From Planctomycetota bacterium (GTDB taxonomy: Bacteria > Planctomycetota > SZUA-567 > JAKLDR01), in contig JAKLDR010000002.1 in the NCBI GenBank assembly GCA_022703445.1, positions 1-64,000 of the forward strand: DNA of 64,000 bases, given 5' to 3'. Made by a program: the position numbers and the translations under genes. Numbering within the stretch: position 1 is the first letter of the stretch; every line of letters starts with the position of its first letter. Shown here piece after piece: positions 44,826 through 52,398 of the stretch. A model generated the notes under the pieces. It was given only the letters and a program-made list of their open reading frames with translations. It was not told where the DNA came from and ran no database searches.

Positions 44826-44938
44826 GTCACTCCCCTTCATCTCGGAGCCCCGATGGACCGGGAGCGTCCGGCGCTCCCGCGTGGCGATATCTTACCGGCG
44901 GCCCGACGGTCGGAGCGTAACGGGCCGGTAACGGCGCC

Positions 44939-45775
44939 TCATCCGCCCTGGAGGTACCGGTCCCAGTCGATCTCGGCGGCGTTCATCACCGGCCCGAAGG
45001 TGCACACCGGTCGGCGGAGCGGGCCCCCGTCGGGGGCGGTGCCCTTGACCGCCACCACGCAGCCCCGGCAGACCGACAGGCCGCAGGCCATGTGGGCCTC
45101 CAGCGAGGCCTGGCAGGGGAAGCCCCGCCGCGCGGCGGCCTCGGCGGCCAGCTTCATCATGATGGCCGGGCCGGCGGTGTAGACCGCGGTGCGTTTGCCG
45201 GCGAGCTCCCGGTCGAGCACCAGGTCGAGCAGGTCGACCGCCGTGCCCCGCAGGCAGCCGGCCTCGCCGGCGTCGGAGGACAGCCGGAAGTGCGCCCCGG
45301 TCCGGCGCATCAGGTCCTCGGGCAGGCCGAAGGAGCAGTCCCGGAACCCGAAGAGCAGCCAGACGGGAAGCCCGGAACGGGCCGCCTCGGCCGCCAGGAA
45401 GTAGACCGGCGCCAGCCCGGTGCCGCCGCCGACCGCCACGTGGGCCTCGACGCCCTTCTCGATCGTGAAACCGCGGCCCAGCGGGCCGACCAGTCCGAGG
45501 CGCGACCCGGACTGCACGGCCCCGAGCATGTGCGTGCCCCGTCCGGTCGGCCGGTAGAGGATCTCCACGCGGCCGGAATCCGGCTCGGCGAAGAACACGC
45601 CGAAGGGGCGCCCCAGCAGCGGGTCGAGCCCGCCGCCGACCCGGAGGTTGACGAACTGGCCGGGCTTGGCGGCGGCGGCCACCTCCGGGGCGAGCAGGAC
45701 CATGCGGCGGTAGCGCTGTCCGGCCTCGGCGTTGGAGAGCACCTCGGCGCAGACCTGGAAGGCGTTCTTGTCCAT
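44939..45775 (-). CDS. pyrK: Dihydroorotate dehydrogenase electron transfer subunit (PyrK-type)
   Basis: 278 residues. FAD-binding domain (PGQFVNLRVGG, DPLLGRPFGVFFA, ILYRPTGRGT), NAD domain (VAVGGGTGLAPVYFLAAE, AVYTAGP) and four [2Fe-2S] ligands Cys231, 236, 239 (CGLSVCRGC) and Cys258 (PVCTFGPV). It passes electrons from dihydroorotate to NAD. No pyrD lies beside it within the window, so an equivalent electron-transfer role is possible. ATG 45775 stands 7 bases after TAGAAT (45782-45787 on the other strand), another leaderless-looking start. Confidence 0.88.
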   Translation of the reverse strand: MDKNAFQVCAEVLSNAEAGQRYRRMVLLAPEVAAAAKPGQFVNLRVGGGLDPLLGRPFGVFFAEPDSGRVEILYRPTGRGTHMLGAVQSGSRLGLVGPLGRGFTIEKGVEAHVAVGGGTGLAPVYFLAAEAARSGLPVWLLFGFRDCSFGLPEDLMRRTGAHFRLSSDAGEAGCLRGTAVDLLDLVLDRELAGKRTAVYTAGPAIMMKLAAEAAARRGFPCQASLEAHMACGLSVCRGCVVAVKGTAPDGGPLRRPVCTFGPVMNAAEIDWDRYLQGG

Positions 45776-45826
45776 GGCCGGGATTCTAGCCAGGGTCCGC
45801 AAAAGCGCCAGGGACGCGGACGGGCG

Positions 45827-45854
45827 TTGACTTCCGCTCCGGCCGGGCTAACCT
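45827..45854 (+). promoter_or_regulatory. Promoter of the thioredoxin-fold gene
   Basis: TTGACT (45827-45832), 16 bases, TAACCT (45849-45854), 54 bases before ATG 45909. Divergent from pyrK. Confidence 0.55.
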
Positions 45855-45908
45855 CGAGCCCGTCCGGCCCCGTCCGGACGCAGTCCAGCAGCCCGAAGGG
45901 AGAGCACC

Positions 45909-46811
45909 ATGCACCGCCGGTCCGCCTTGCTCCTCGCAGCCACCATGATGCTGGCCGCCGCGGCCGCCGCCGAACCGTCGCGGGCCGGGGAGATCTGGAC
46001 CGACAACGCCGCCGACGCGCTGGCCCGGGCCGCCCGCGAGAAGAAGGACCTGCTGGTGGCCTTCACCGGCTCCGACTGGACCGCCAGCGATCCCAAGCTC
46101 GCCGCCGAGGTCTTCGGCCAGGCGCAGTTCGCCGCCGAGGCGCCCGGGGCTTTCGTGCTGCTCCGGCTCGACTTCCCGCAGAAGAAACCCCTCGACGCCG
46201 CGCTCAGGCGGCAGAACGACGAGTGGAAGGCCAGGTTCGAGGTCGGCGGGTTCCCGACGGTGCTGCTGCTCGACTCCGCCGGCAAGGTCTATGCCCAGAC
46301 CGGCTACCGGCAGGGAGGCGCCGCCGCGTACCTCAAGCACCTGGCCGAACTCCGGGCCCTGCGCGAGAAGCGCGACGCCGACCTGGCCCGGGCCGCGGCG
46401 GCCGCGGGGGTCGAGAGGGCCAGGCTCCTCGACTCGGCCATCTCCAGTCTGGGGCGGCAGATAGCGGTCGACCACTACTCCGGCGTGGTCGCCGAGATCT
46501 GCATGCTCGACGGCGACGGCAAGGCTGGGCTCAAGCCCCGGTACGACGCCTGGGCGGCCCTCCGCAAGGCGGATCGCAGCGCCGCCGCCAACCGGACCAA
46601 CGAGGCCGTCGCCAGCCTGGACGAGGCCGTCAAACTGCTCGGTCCGACCGGGGAGGCCACCCAGGAGGCGCTCTACTTCAAGGGCTTCCTCTGCCAGTGC
46701 CAGAACGACAAGCCCGGCGCCCGCGCCGCCTTCGAGGCGGCCATCAAGGCCCTGCCGAATTCCCGGCGGGCCCGCGAGTGCCGGATGATCATCGACCGAC
46801 AGCTCAAGTAG
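45909..46811 (+). CDS. Exported thioredoxin-fold protein lacking the CxxC
   Basis: 300 residues. Signal peptide (MHRRSALLLAATMMLAAAAA). Thioredoxin-like domain about 29-150: KDLLVAFTGSDWTASDPKLA where relatives read GSDWCxxC, then VGGFPTVLLLDSAGKVY with the cis-Pro. Both cysteines are replaced (Thr58, Asp61), so it cannot do dithiol exchange. The C-terminal half is helical and TPR-like (NEAVASLDEAVKLLG, KPGARAAFEAAIKALPNSRR). A binding or chaperone role is likely. AGGGAGAG precedes ATG. It converges on the ABC ATPase gene, 5 bases away. Confidence 0.85.
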   Translation: MHRRSALLLAATMMLAAAAAAEPSRAGEIWTDNAADALARAAREKKDLLVAFTGSDWTASDPKLAAEVFGQAQFAAEAPGAFVLLRLDFPQKKPLDAALRRQNDEWKARFEVGGFPTVLLLDSAGKVYAQTGYRQGGAAAYLKHLAELRALREKRDADLARAAAAAGVERARLLDSAISSLGRQIAVDHYSGVVAEICMLDGDGKAGLKPRYDAWAALRKADRSAAANRTNEAVASLDEAVKLLGPTGEATQEALYFKGFLCQCQNDKPGARAAFEAAIKALPNSRRARECRMIIDRQLK

Positions 46812-46816
46812 CCGGA

Positions 46817-47515
46817 TCAGTCCGCCGCCGGCAGGCCCTCGACGCGCTCCACGGCGCCGTCCTTCAGGATCACGCGCCCCGGGACCCTCCCGATCACGCG
46901 CGGGTCGTGGGTGGCCAGCACCGCGGTGGCCCCGTGGCGGGCGCAGAGTTCCAGCAGGAGGTCCGTGACTTCCTGGGCGCTCTGCGAGTCGAGATTGGCG
47001 GTCGGCTCGTCGGCCAGGACCAAGCCGGGACCGTGGCTGAGGGCCCGGGCGATGGCCGCGCGCTGGCGCTCCCCGCCGGAGAGCTCGCGCGGGTACGCCC
47101 CGGTCCGGCCCCCGAGGCCCAGCTGGGCCAGGAGGCCGCGGGCCCGCTCGTCGCCGGCCCGGCGCGGCAGGCCCAGGAGAGCCGGGGGGACGGTCGCGTT
47201 CTCGAGGATGGTGAGCTCCTCCAGCAGGTGGGCCTCCTGAAAGGCGAAGCCGACGCGCCGCCGGCGGAAGGCGCTGCGCTCCCGCTCGCCCAGGGCGGAG
47301 ACCTCCAGGCCGTCGACCACCACGCGCCCGGCGTCCGGGGAGTCCAGGCCCCCCAGCAGGCTCAGCAGGGTGGTCTTGCCCGAGCCGCTCGGGCCGGCGA
47401 CGACCACCGCGGCCCCGGCGGGAATGGACAGGCTGACCGACCGGAGGGCCTGGACCGCGGCCGGCCCGGCGCCGAAGGCCTTGGAGACGCCCTCCAGGCG
47501 GATCGCCGCGCTCAC
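46817..47515 (-). CDS. ABC transporter ATP-binding protein (LolD/MacB type)
   Basis: 232 residues from GTG, overlapping the permease stop (GTGA). Walker A GPSGSGKTT, Q-loop FQEAHLLEELTILENA, signature LSGGERQRAAIARAL, Walker B LVLADEPTANLD and H-loop ATHD. LolD/MacB-type ATPases drive mechanotransmission through FtsX-like permeases rather than solute import. Last gene of the seven-gene minus-strand run, so it may energise lipoprotein or quinone-related export for that cluster. Confidence 0.93.
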   Translation of the reverse strand: MSAAIRLEGVSKAFGAGPAAVQALRSVSLSIPAGAAVVVAGPSGSGKTTLLSLLGGLDSPDAGRVVVDGLEVSALGERERSAFRRRRVGFAFQEAHLLEELTILENATVPPALLGLPRRAGDERARGLLAQLGLGGRTGAYPRELSGGERQRAAIARALSHGPGLVLADEPTANLDSQSAQEVTDLLLELCARHGATAVLATHDPRVIGRVPGRVILKDGAVERVEGLPAAD

Positions 47516-48714
47516 CGCGCCATCCTCAGGACGTCGGCGACGCGGCCCCGGGCGGCCGTCAGGGCCGGCCACAGCGTGGCCAGCAGCGAGGCGCCCAGCG
47601 CCCCGGCGGCCGGGCCGAAGGTCATGGCCGCGGTCAGCCGGGGGTGGATCACGGTGGAGAGCACGAAGTGCGGGTTCCGCGACGTCCAGTGTCCCAGGTC
47701 GATGCCCGTCCTGGCCGCGACCAGCGTGGCCAGCGCGCCCAGCAGCAGGCCGGCCGCGCCGGCGGCCAGCGTCAGCACGGCGCTCTCGAACATGACCAGC
47801 CGGACGATCTCGGAGGGCCTCGCACCCAGCGCCTTGAGGACCCCCAGGGCCCGGTAGCGGTCCAGGACGGAGATGAGCGCGGTGTTGGAGACCGCGGTGG
47901 CCAGCAGCACGGTGACCAGGGCGATGAACACGAGCATCGAGAAGTGGTTCAGCCGGATCAGTTCGTCCAGGTCCGGGAGCCGCTCTTGCCAGGGGACCGC
48001 CTCCTCGCCGGCCGCCAGCATGGGCCGCAGCGCGGCCAGGAGCTCGTCGGAGCCGGCCCGGTCGCGGGCGAAGACGGCGGTCTCGGCGGTCAGGGCGCCG
48101 CCGCCGGCCTCCAGGGCCGCGCCGAGCGCCATCAGGGCCGTGCCGGCATCCATGCGCTCGATGCCTGTGCGGAAGACGCCGGCGACCCGGACCGGCCCCC
48201 GGTCGCCGTCCTGGAGGCGCAGGCGCAGGGTGTCCCCGGGGGCGGCCCCCAGGCGCTCGGCGGCCAGCGCGCCCAGGCAGATCTCCGGACGCGGCGCCGA
48301 CGGGTCCGGCAGCCTGCCGCTGACCAGGCGCGCCGCGGGCACCGTCCGGCCGCCCTCCCGCTCCACCAGCAGGCCCAGCACTTCGACCGAGGCGGTCCCC
48401 CGACCGCCGACCAGCAGCGCCCCGAAGGCCGCGCGCGGGGCCAGGAACTCGGCGCAGCCGGGAGGAGCCAGGCGGCTCCAGCGCTCCGCGAACTCCCGGG
48501 CCGGGATCCGGGCCCCCGGCTGCGGGCGCACCGTGACGTGTCCGGAGTGTGCGGCGACGGTGCTGCGGACCATGGTGTCGTCCACGCCGGTCATGACCGC
48601 CCCGAGGAAGACGAGGATGCCCACTCCCAGCGAGACGGCCGCCAGGGTTATGCCCGAGCGGGCGCGCCGCCGCAGCAGCGTGCGCATGGCCAGGAGCATC
48701 CAGAAACGGTTCAT
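47512..48714 (-). CDS. ABC transporter permease (FtsX/LolC/MacB type)
   Basis: 400 residues. One N-terminal membrane segment (SGITLAAVSLGVGILVFLGA), a large extracytoplasmic MacB-PCD domain (about 45-255), and three C-terminal segments (NHFSMLVFIALVTVLLATAV, AVLTLAAGAAGLLLGALATL, TFGPAAGALGASLLATLWPA) with the YRALGVLKALGARPSEI coupling loop. Start at MNRFWMLLAMRTLLRRRARS. Partner of the ATPase; the pair resembles lipoprotein or peptide export machines. Confidence 0.92.
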   Translation of the reverse strand: MNRFWMLLAMRTLLRRRARSGITLAAVSLGVGILVFLGAVMTGVDDTMVRSTVAAHSGHVTVRPQPGARIPAREFAERWSRLAPPGCAEFLAPRAAFGALLVGGRGTASVEVLGLLVEREGGRTVPAARLVSGRLPDPSAPRPEICLGALAAERLGAAPGDTLRLRLQDGDRGPVRVAGVFRTGIERMDAGTALMALGAALEAGGGALTAETAVFARDRAGSDELLAALRPMLAAGEEAVPWQERLPDLDELIRLNHFSMLVFIALVTVLLATAVSNTALISVLDRYRALGVLKALGARPSEIVRLVMFESAVLTLAAGAAGLLLGALATLVAARTGIDLGHWTSRNPHFVLSTVIHPRLTAAMTFGPAAGALGASLLATLWPALTAARGRVADVLRMAR

Positions 48715-48742
48715 GGCCGCCGGGGAAGGGCTGCCGGGGCTG

Positions 48743-49288
48743 CTAGGGCCGATTGCCCCGCGGCGGCGTCGCGCCGGAGTAGGCGTCCCTGGCCGGCGCG
48801 GACTTGGCCCCAACCAGCAGCCGGTCCAGCTGCGCCAGGATCTCGGCGGCCGCCTTCCCGGACTCCGCGGGCTTGGAGGCGCAGGACACGGCGTCGGCGC
48901 GCCCGGCGGGCTTCCAGCGGCCGTTGCCCGAGGTGGGCACGAGCACCGTGCGCTCCGCGGCGCCCGGGGCGGCCAGGTGTCTGCGCGCCGGGCCGCTCAG
49001 GCTGCCCGCGCGGCAGCTGTCGATGATCACGAAGGCGTCGAAGCCGGCGGCGGCCTCCGCGGTGAGGCCGTCGACGGGGATTACCCGCAGGCCGCAGCGC
49101 CGCTCCTTGAGCCCCTCGACCAGCCGGGCGGTCAGGGCGTTCTTGAAATCGCTCTGCCCCGTGGCGATGAGCACGCGCCGGCCGGCGCCGGCGTCGGCGA
49201 CCTCGACCGGCTCCGGGCGCTGCCCGGCGCAGGAGTGGCAGAGCAGCGCGGCACCGAACAGGCCGGCCAGCCAGAAGACGTTTCTCAT
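48743..49288 (-). CDS. Small lipoprotein with an alpha/beta, flavodoxin-like look
   Basis: 181 residues. Signal peptide with lipobox-like LCHSCAG. The mature part starts RRVLIATGQSDFKNALTARL, then GLRVIPVDGL, FDAFVIIDSCRAGSLSGPAR and TVLVPTSGNGRWKPAG. This is an open alpha/beta sheet order reminiscent of flavodoxin-like proteins that react to VDGL/IDSC loops. I cannot assign a family with certainty. GGGAGG lies 6 bases before ATG. It overlaps the methyltransferase by 4 bases. If flavin-binding, it would fit the FMN theme of the cluster; that is speculation. Confidence 0.7.
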   Translation of the reverse strand: MRNVFWLAGLFGAALLCHSCAGQRPEPVEVADAGAGRRVLIATGQSDFKNALTARLVEGLKERRCGLRVIPVDGLTAEAAAGFDAFVIIDSCRAGSLSGPARRHLAAPGAAERTVLVPTSGNGRWKPAGRADAVSCASKPAESGKAAAEILAQLDRLLVGAKSAPARDAYSGATPPRGNRP

Positions 49289-50031
49289 CCGGAACCTCCC
49301 GTCGCATCGCGACTCGCCGGGCGCTCCCGAGGGTCCTCCCCGTACGGCGCCGGTCCCTTTTGCAGTTCGAAGAGGCTGATGTAGCCGGAGTGCCGCGAGG
49401 CGATCCGCCAGGCGCCGCGGAAGGGGCTCTCGTCCAGCGCGCGGCGGAGCAGCCCGTCGATGTTCTCGCGGATCTCGTCCTGCCGGAAGAGCCAGCGGCC
49501 GGCGTTGGCGCAGAGCGCGCCGAAGGCGTTGTAGGGCGTGTCCACGTCGATGATCGCCGCCCGGCCGCCGGGGCGCAGCACCCGCCAGAGCTCCTCCAGG
49601 ATCCGCCGCTTCAGGCGGTAGTGGACGTGGTGGAAGAAGAAGGCCGAGGCGGCCCGGTCGAAGCTCTCCGGAGCGCAGGGCAGTTCCTCGGCCAGCGCGG
49701 CCCGGAACTCGAGCCCGGCGCGCCCGCGGACCTTGCGGCCGGCCACCGCGATCATGGCCTCGGCCGCGTCGATGCCCAGCACCCTGGACCCGTCCCCGGC
49801 GGGCATGGCGCCGTGCAGGTCGAGGGTCAGGCTGCCCGTGCCGCAGCCTATGTCCAGGACCGCCATGGGGCGGTCGAGCCGCAGGCCGGCGATCAGGCGG
49901 CGATGCAGCCGGCCCTCCAGCCCCAGGGTCATCAGCGGGGCCAGCCAGTCGTACAGCCCGGCGGCGTGGTCCAGGGTGACGCCCTCGGTGCGCCGCGCGC
50001 AGGCCGACCTGGACCGGGCGGCGTCAGGCAT
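49285..50031 (-). CDS. Class I SAM-dependent methyltransferase (UbiE/MenG-like)
   Basis: 248 residues. Motif I VLDIGCGTG (58-66), motif II region VLGIDAAEAMIAVA, then AEELPCAPESFDRAASAFFF, and post-motif VLRPGGRAAIIDVD. UbiE/MenG-like members methylate quinone head groups. Adjacency to a polyprenyl diphosphate synthase (8-bp overlap) and to FMN/NosR-like proteins supports a quinone or other prenylated electron carrier as substrate. The start overlaps the end of the synthase gene. Confidence 0.85.
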   Translation of the reverse strand: MPDAARSRSACARRTEGVTLDHAAGLYDWLAPLMTLGLEGRLHRRLIAGLRLDRPMAVLDIGCGTGSLTLDLHGAMPAGDGSRVLGIDAAEAMIAVAGRKVRGRAGLEFRAALAEELPCAPESFDRAASAFFFHHVHYRLKRRILEELWRVLRPGGRAAIIDVDTPYNAFGALCANAGRWLFRQDEIRENIDGLLRRALDESPFRGAWRIASRHSGYISLFELQKGPAPYGEDPRERPASRDATGGSG

Positions 50032-51049
50032 GGACGGGCAGCCCTTCGAGGTCCAGCACCGAGAACATGAAGCCGGCCATGGCCGAAGCCTGCTCCGGTC
50101 CGTACTCCAGTCCGGAGGCGCCCAGGGCGGCCAGGCCGGAGGTCATCATGCCCAGCCCGAGCCGGGCGGCCGGCAGCGCCGCCTGCGGCACGCGCAGATA
50201 CAGCCGGTCGGCGGCCTCCGGCGGGGCGGAGCCGACCGACTCCAGCAGATCCGGCCGGCGGTGGGCCATCCAGGAGAGCACGTAGTTGTGCCGGCCCTCG
50301 CGCCAGTCGCGGCCGAGGTCGCGAACGTCGTCGAGCACCTGGCAGCCGAGCCCGAAGCGCATGAGCGGGGCCTTCAGTTCCTGCGCCCGGGCCGCGTCCA
50401 GGTCCGGCTCCAGGACCTCCGGCCCCACGAAGGCCACGTTGAAGAGCAGGCCGGTCTTGAGGCGGTGGATGACCTCGAGCACGTGCTCCGGCTCCGGCCT
50501 CCGGGCGATGCCGCCCTCCTCGGTGGCCTCCTGGGCCGCGCTGGGCAGCAGGCTCCGCAGCGACTCGGCCAGGAGTCGGCGGGCCGGCTCCCGTGCGACC
50601 AGCCCGGCGTCCACCGCCTCGTCGAGCAGCTCGGCCAGGACCCGGTCGGCGGCCATCACGGCCACCACCTGGCGCATGACCCGCGAGGCCCCGGGCATTT
50701 CCACGGGCACGACGACCTTGTCCTCGGCGTCCAGCAGGTTGTCGGCGGAGGTCACCCAGATGCGGTTGAGATGCAGGATCCGGCCGTAGAGCTTCCGGCG
50801 CTCCTCGGGGATCCCGAGAAGCAGGTAGGCGGAGTGGAACAGCGTGGAGAACAGGTTGCGGCGCCAGGACAGGAAGGCAGAGGGCAGCCGGCCCAGGCGG
50901 ACCTCGTACTCCCGGGGCGTCCCGGCCGGCGAGGCCAGGTGGGGGCCCAGGCGGCGGTGCACGTCGCGGATGCAGCCCTGCTGTTCGCGCAGCGCCCGGC
51001 GCAGGATCCGTCCGGTTCGGAAGAAGCCAGTCCAGCGTCCCGTGGCCAT
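50024..51049 (-). CDS. Trans-polyprenyl diphosphate synthase (HepT/IspB-like)
   Basis: 341 residues. Both aspartate-rich motifs are visible: DNLLD (103-107, first DDxxD variant) and DDVRD (240-244), plus HRLKTGLLFNVAF before the second. It condenses isopentenyl diphosphate units into an allylic chain; chain length is not readable by eye. It sits between the NosR-like gene and the methyltransferase in one strand run, as in loci making a dedicated quinone. It is divergent from housekeeping IspA, so an accessory role is likely. Confidence 0.85.
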   Translation of the reverse strand: MATGRWTGFFRTGRILRRALREQQGCIRDVHRRLGPHLASPAGTPREYEVRLGRLPSAFLSWRRNLFSTLFHSAYLLLGIPEERRKLYGRILHLNRIWVTSADNLLDAEDKVVVPVEMPGASRVMRQVVAVMAADRVLAELLDEAVDAGLVAREPARRLLAESLRSLLPSAAQEATEEGGIARRPEPEHVLEVIHRLKTGLLFNVAFVGPEVLEPDLDAARAQELKAPLMRFGLGCQVLDDVRDLGRDWREGRHNYVLSWMAHRRPDLLESVGSAPPEAADRLYLRVPQAALPAARLGLGMMTSGLAALGASGLEYGPEQASAMAGFMFSVLDLEGLPVHA

Positions 51050-51142
51050 CGCAGACCCTTTTCCGGGCGCAACCGGCCCGGACGCGTCGCAATTCCCGGG
51101 TTCCTGACCTTCGCTGGCCGGAATCCGGCGGCTGCCGGCGGA

Positions 51143-52363
51143 TTATACCCAGGCCGGCAGGAAGCGCACGACCAGCGCCAGGGCCGCCAGGGCGCCGAGC
51201 AGGAGGTCGCCCGGGCCGGCCGCCGGCCGGCTTAGGAAGCGCAGGAGCGCCCCGGTGGCGCAGCCGTGACTGCACCAGGCCCTGGCCAGGAAGACCGACG
51301 CGGCCAGTCCGGCCGCCGCCAGAAGCGCCGGCAGCAGCCCGGCCGCGCCCAGCAGGTAGGCGCTGAAGGGCTCGAAGCTCTCCAGGGGCGGGGCCGTGCC
51401 GAGCACGACCAGCGCGACCATGGCGGTCAGCAGCAGCCCGGGAGCGAGCCGCAGCAGCCGGCCGGCCCGCTCGGGAAGCTCCCGCCTCCGGAGGCCGGCC
51501 CTGCCGGCCAGCTCCTGGGCGGCCCCGTGCGGGCAGAGGTGGGTGCAGTAGAACTGTCTCCCGGTGACGGCCGGGAAGGCGAGGGCCAGGGCGCAGATCG
51601 CGACGAGCGCCGGCGCGGTCCGCCAGGGAGCCGCGCCGCCCTCCGCCCAGCCGGCCAGCAGGGCCACGGAGAGCATCCCGGCCGTGGCGAAGCCCAGCCA
51701 GCCGAGGACCGCCAGCTGCATCGCCGGGCGCACGCCGCGCCGCCTGGCCAGGCGGGGCCACAACATCGCGACCAACGCGGCGGCCAAGAGCAGCAGGCTG
51801 ACCGCCTCGCGCCAGGAGAAGGTCACGACCGGGGCGGATGAGGCCGCGGCCGGCGGCGGCCTGCCGGCGGCCAGGCCCAACCGGCGGCGCACCCCGGCGG
51901 AAATCGCCCGGCAGGTCACGGTCGAGCCGCTGACCGCGTCGACCTCGCGGTCTGCGGCCTCCCGCCAGGGCAGTCCGTTCCATCTCTCGAGGAAGCCGGC
52001 ATCCTCGATGGCTTCGATGTTTCCGGGCGTCTCCCGGTTCGGCAGCAGGCGGAGGCCAACGATCCGGTCGTCGGGTCCGGCGGCGACCAGGGCCGGCACC
52101 GGACCTCCGTAGCCCTGGATGGCCTCCTCCTGCGCCGCGGTGGAGGCCAGCCGGCCGAGCAGCCGCCCGCCGGAGTCGAGGACTTCGGTCCAGCCGGCCG
52201 CCCGCGCCGGGGGTGACAGGCGCGCGGCCTCCGGGAAGACCTGCCGGGCGCGCTCCAGCGTCACCGCCGCGCGCTCCGCCTTGCGGCCCGGCGCGCCGAT
52301 GAGCGCCCAGACCACGGTCGCGGCGAGCGCCAGGCGCAGGCTCCGGATCAGGCGGGGCTTCAT
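51143..52363 (-). CDS. NosR/PceC-like membrane protein: FMN-binding domain plus CxxxCP membrane domain
   Basis: 406 residues. First membrane anchor about 9-25; extracytoplasmic FMN-binding domain about 40-165 ending in SGSTVT (145-150), whose Thr is the expected covalent FMN site. Five or six membrane segments follow, with two cytoplasmic-side motifs FYCTHLCPHG (Cys273, Cys277) and AWCSHGCATG (Cys364, Cys368). This is the layout of NosR/PceC/RdhC proteins, which move electrons across the membrane. The C-terminal ferredoxin domain of NosR is absent. 36 bases separate it from the upstream two-FMN-domain gene. Confidence 0.88.
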   Translation of the reverse strand: MKPRLIRSLRLALAATVVWALIGAPGRKAERAAVTLERARQVFPEAARLSPPARAAGWTEVLDSGGRLLGRLASTAAQEEAIQGYGGPVPALVAAGPDDRIVGLRLLPNRETPGNIEAIEDAGFLERWNGLPWREAADREVDAVSGSTVTCRAISAGVRRRLGLAAGRPPPAAASSAPVVTFSWREAVSLLLLAAALVAMLWPRLARRRGVRPAMQLAVLGWLGFATAGMLSVALLAGWAEGGAAPWRTAPALVAICALALAFPAVTGRQFYCTHLCPHGAAQELAGRAGLRRRELPERAGRLLRLAPGLLLTAMVALVVLGTAPPLESFEPFSAYLLGAAGLLPALLAAAGLAASVFLARAWCSHGCATGALLRFLSRPAAGPGDLLLGALAALALVVRFLPAWV

Positions 52364-52398
52364 GGCCGGGGATTGCAGCGCTGCGGAGCCGGAATGCC

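Noticed and set aside
46817..48714. MacAB-type drug exporter
   Set aside because: The ATPase and permease are separate and lie in an operon with lipoprotein, quinone-type and FMN genes; no MacA-like membrane fusion protein is present.
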